From NCBI GenBank assembly GCA_025266875.1, contig JALLLT010000020.1:310001-374000 (forward strand): a stretch of 64,000 nucleotides of DNA, in the 5' to 3' direction. Made by a program: the position numbers and the translations under genes. The notes beneath the pieces were generated by a model. It was given only the letters and a program-made list of their open reading frames with translations. It did no database searches and was not told the origin of the DNA. Positions 61,409 through 64,000 of the stretch are shown here, piece by piece. This stretch comes from Fennellomyces sp. T-0311 (taxonomy: Eukaryota; Mucoromycota; Mucoromycetes; Mucorales; Lichtheimiaceae). Each line of letters begins with the position of its first letter. Position 1 is the first letter of the stretch.

Positions 61409-63332
61409 CTTGGCAGCCACCTATTATTCCAATAAATAACGGTATTGCATAAATTCTGTGCTATTTATCAACGGCGTGTTTAAAAGTCGATGGGTCGAGA
61501 CGAATCGATCCTCTTCATAGATGGATACGAACAAGAGATAGATGTATGCACTGTTGCCTAGAGCAAAGGTCACCCTGTGCATGTCCTTCTGAATGATACG
61601 TACTGTCGCAAGTACTCACGCTTCTATTCGGCACCTCTTTATCAAAATATGGCATATGATGCCAAAGCTCATACTCGACCCAGGCAATAGCTCCATTTTC
61701 GGATATTGATACGACATTTATGCACGATTGACATACTAAGCCCTAATGTCACACATGTTGTTGTGACAGGAGCAAGACTTTCCATCGCTGTGCTTCCTTT
61801 GCTACACATAGCAAACCGAAACCGTCGTGTCACAACCGTAGAGCCAGACTTGGTGCAGGTCGTCCAATTGTTGCTGTCAGTTCAAATAAACTAGCCACCC
61901 TGCACACATTCTCGATCATGGAATACGCTGACGACAGTGTAATTGGATCCGGTTTGCGATACGACGCATGAAATGATGGCTTCTCCCAGAACCTATTTCT
62001 TACCCCGCTACAGGACGTGAGGAATGCGCCGCGTTCAAGTAAAAAAAGTACTCGATTTTGGCCGCCTCACTCTTTCGAATACAACGAGAAATCCCAGTCG
62101 TTGCTTAAAAGCTTTTCGTTGTTAAGCAATTCATGGGGAAACGCATTAACATTTGCTGTGATTACGCTGATACTGTTAGGCATTGTTTTAAGGCATGCAA
62201 ACGGAAAGAGAAGAAAATTATACGCTTTCGAAAAGTATACTTTTTTTGGTGGAAGACAGGAGGAGCAAAACTATTGTTTCACTTCGCAGCACAAATTTTC
62301 ACATGGCAAAGCATTGCTGACTTGAGACCCAAGTACAAATTCATGCGATTTGGAGTGCTGACTTGCACACTTCAAGGTATATGCTTGGAAATACTGTACT
62401 TCAAGCCCACCTGTGGTCAGGGCAATTTTACTACTTTTTCCCTTGTGCAGAATCTCACGGCATTCCTATTTTACAGGCCATGTAGAAACCATCGCTTACG
62501 AGAATTCATCTCTTTGATTTTCCTTCGTTGACCTCCCGTATCCAATCACAAATCTTCTATCAGTCAAACACTTCGGCCTTCCTAAGTCTCTTGCTTGTCA
62601 TCACCTTTATCGCCACATTAAGTTAATATGCTGTTGGTAGTACGTTAAAAAAAGCAACTCATGAATCCCACTCTTTTTAGTGTGAGTAGATGCGCAGTAT
62701 CCAAGGCATCGGTATGACAACCACCTGCGTTTTTTAACGAGAAAAACCAATGAGCTTCCTGATCCATGACCGACCTCTATTTGGAGTGGAAGTATACGAT
62801 CATTTGCTGATAGTACGCGCTGTCATTACCGTTGCCATGGATTAGCCTTTGTGGAGACCGCAGTCATGATTACACTGTTTGATGTGATTTTCATTTTTAT
62901 TAAAGGCGTTATGATAACATATGAAACTGTTACCGTATGTAAAGTGATTGACGGTAGACGTGAGGCTCATCTGTGGTATTTATTCGCTTATATTATAATA
63001 ATCGAGCGAAGCTCGATTGACTCAGAAGGTGCATCTAAACAATTGGTATACATACTGAAAAAAAATCATGAGTGATCCTTTTCAGCATATGGACTTTCAT
63101 CCAAAATGATATTCGAAATCCTATTATGCCGTCTTTTCCCGTTCCAGCCCCAGTTGTTGGCGTCGTACTTCATTGCTGTGGTTATGTCTTGAACATTTGA
63201 TGACGATTGGTACGCGGCTGCGAGTTTCTCTTGGATATTAACAGGAACATACGCGAATAAATTTAACAGCTTTCACCAACGATTGTGGTCGGGTGGTGTG
63301 TAAGAGGTATCACATTGCATCACAGTATGTGA
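61409..63332. other. 1.9 kb gene-poor interval
   Basis: Overlapping plus-strand frames at 62017-62531 and 62851-63075 show no domain and no splice logic. A stem-loop-capable repeat is noted at 63000-63018. Confidence 0.45.
63000..63018. repeat. Small stem-loop (8-bp arms)
   Basis: Arms AATCGAGC and GCTCGATT with a GAA loop. No gene end is adjacent and there is no T-tract immediately after; significance unclear. Confidence 0.4.
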
Positions 63333-64000
63333 TTATGCGCTTGAAAGGGTCTCGTCTGGATGGAAGATAGCCTGCTTTTCTGTAAGTTTTCTTGTTACGA
63401 AATCGGCGACCCGATACATGCGCTTTCTCCATGTCAAGAGCACACAAACTGTGTCGTAGAATGCGTCCAGATCGCTAATTGATGAAGGTAGCTTAACGTC
63501 GTACCGGCTGACCTCAACGTAGCCACCGTTCCTAACGAGGTATATCGAATTGACAGACGCTATAGTTCCGACGGACTGTAATTGCCATGCAGCATAGGTT
63601 GTCCACTTTTCGTCGATACACATGTCGAGCATATAGTCCAGATCATCTTTTGACTCGCGGTTCAACTTTGCCTTGTCCCTCATTATTTTGTCGTGGTCGC
63701 CCTTCTTCGCCATTTTACCACTGTATATGTCGTACTCGTTGCCTCCATAGTCAATTAAAAAACTTATATCGATGTTGAAAGCGATGACATTCTTGGTGTT
63801 CGCGTACTGTTCCTTCTTCCTCTCATTACTGTAGTAGAATGTGGATTCGCTCATTTTGATTCTTATGTTGCTTTTGGTACAATATGTCGAAACATGGTTG
63901 CCACACTTTAACCAAGTGGTTATACTCGGTGTGGTCAACTGTCGTTTGCAACTTGGACATATCTTGATGGTTCCCAATGCCTGACAGAAGCGACTCCATC
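63333..64000 (-). CDS. Unknown protein with possible zinc ribbon (5' end beyond window)
   Basis: Not recognised. The frame is open from the right edge to a stop at 63333, at least 221 residues. A Cys-rich start (CPSC, then KCGNHVSTYC about 20 residues on) could be a four-Cys zinc ribbon. It is followed by a charged Lys/Asp-rich region (KMAKKGDHDKIMRDKAKLNR) and a C-terminal part with WKxR-like LLTWRKRMYRVADF. It has no signal peptide or membrane helix in the visible part. There is no intron in the visible 668 bases. It could be a lineage-specific or element-derived gene; the gene-poor surroundings fit this but do not prove it. Confidence 0.5.
   Translation of the reverse strand, partial: WSRFCQALGTIKICPSCKRQLTTPSITTWLKCGNHVSTYCTKSNIRIKMSESTFYYSNERKKEQYANTKNVIAFNIDISFLIDYGGNEYDIYSGKMAKKGDHDKIMRDKAKLNRESKDDLDYMLDMCIDEKWTTYAAWQLQSVGTIASVNSIYLVRNGGYVEVSRYDVKLPSSISDLDAFYDTVCVLLTWRKRMYRVADFVTRKLTEKQAIFHPDETLSSA

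Noticed and set aside
62017..62531. Two overlapping plus-strand frames after cyanase
   Set aside because: No domain, mutual overlap in different frames, biased composition; no splice logic joining them.

Overview
The window is nuclear DNA from a fungus, most likely an early-diverging mould of the Mucoromycota (Mucorales-like). The evidence is intron-dense genes with short (about 50-70 nt) GT-AG introns and TACTAAC-like branch points, together with a gene set that combines ordinary fungal genes (Sss1, Bet3, CPY, cytochrome c heme lyase, STI1) with genes that are missing or rare in yeasts: an iron-dependent phenylalanine hydroxylase, a membrane-anchored ADAM protease and a FYR-domain protein. 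The species cannot be fixed from the sequence alone. About 24 protein genes could be rebuilt exon by exon. In almost all of them every splice junction keeps the reading frame and restores a recognisable family.

Layout, left to right. 1-1257 (-): COQ2, cut by the window edge. 4442-7498 (+): ADAM metalloprotease. 7561-9850 (-): phenylalanine hydroxylase and mitochondrial GrpE (Mge1) in tandem. 10882-11552 (+): NPC2-like lipid-transfer protein. 12106-12603 (+): small unknown gene. 12687-16579 (-) and 17343-19505 (+): SF3B3/Rse1 and a CWF19L1/Drn1 homologue, two spliceosome-associated genes placed head to head. 20287-23722 (+): tandem pair of HAD phosphatases. 24060-25361 (+): intronless GT4 glycosyltransferase. 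25362-29549: a 4 kb gene-poor stretch with an (AC)n repeat. 29550-31817 (+): FYRN/FYRC protein. 32107-35930 (-): alpha/beta hydrolase and TBL1/Sif2-like WD40 corepressor. 36090-36979 (+): cytochrome c heme lyase. 37227-38448 (-): sphingolipid delta-4 desaturase. 39209-40948 (+): F-box/LRR protein. 41237-43925 (+): polo-like kinase. 44037-44743 (-): TRAPP subunit Bet3. 45297-47015 (+): carboxypeptidase Y. 47166-50408 (+): SPATA20/DUF255 protein with 17 coding exons. 52610-55517 (-): SLC35F-type transporter and a short STI1. 55518-58710: gene-poor, with one degenerate reading frame. 58711-59061 (-): Sec61 gamma. 59451-61408 (+): FAHD1-like hydrolase and cyanase. 61409-63332: gene-poor. 63333-64000 (-): unknown edge gene with a possible zinc ribbon.

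Most genes are unrelated housekeeping neighbours, as is usual in fungi. A few neighbourhoods are suggestive: SF3B3 with Drn1 (splicing), Bet3 beside carboxypeptidase Y (secretory route and vacuolar cargo), and two co-chaperones (Mge1, STI1) that each have a heat-shock-element-like site just upstream.

The strongest points for a second look are: the HAD pair, in which one copy has Glu in place of the second catalytic Asp; an STI1 that begins directly at TPR2A and lacks TPR1-DP1; two CCHC zinc knuckles inside the Drn1 homologue; very small exons (5, 6, 7 and 11 nt); two GC-AG introns; and a 17-nt GTAAGT...TTAG segment that would repair the frame of a small gene if it were removed. No convincing new multi-gene system, CRISPR array, intact transposon or RNA gene was found.
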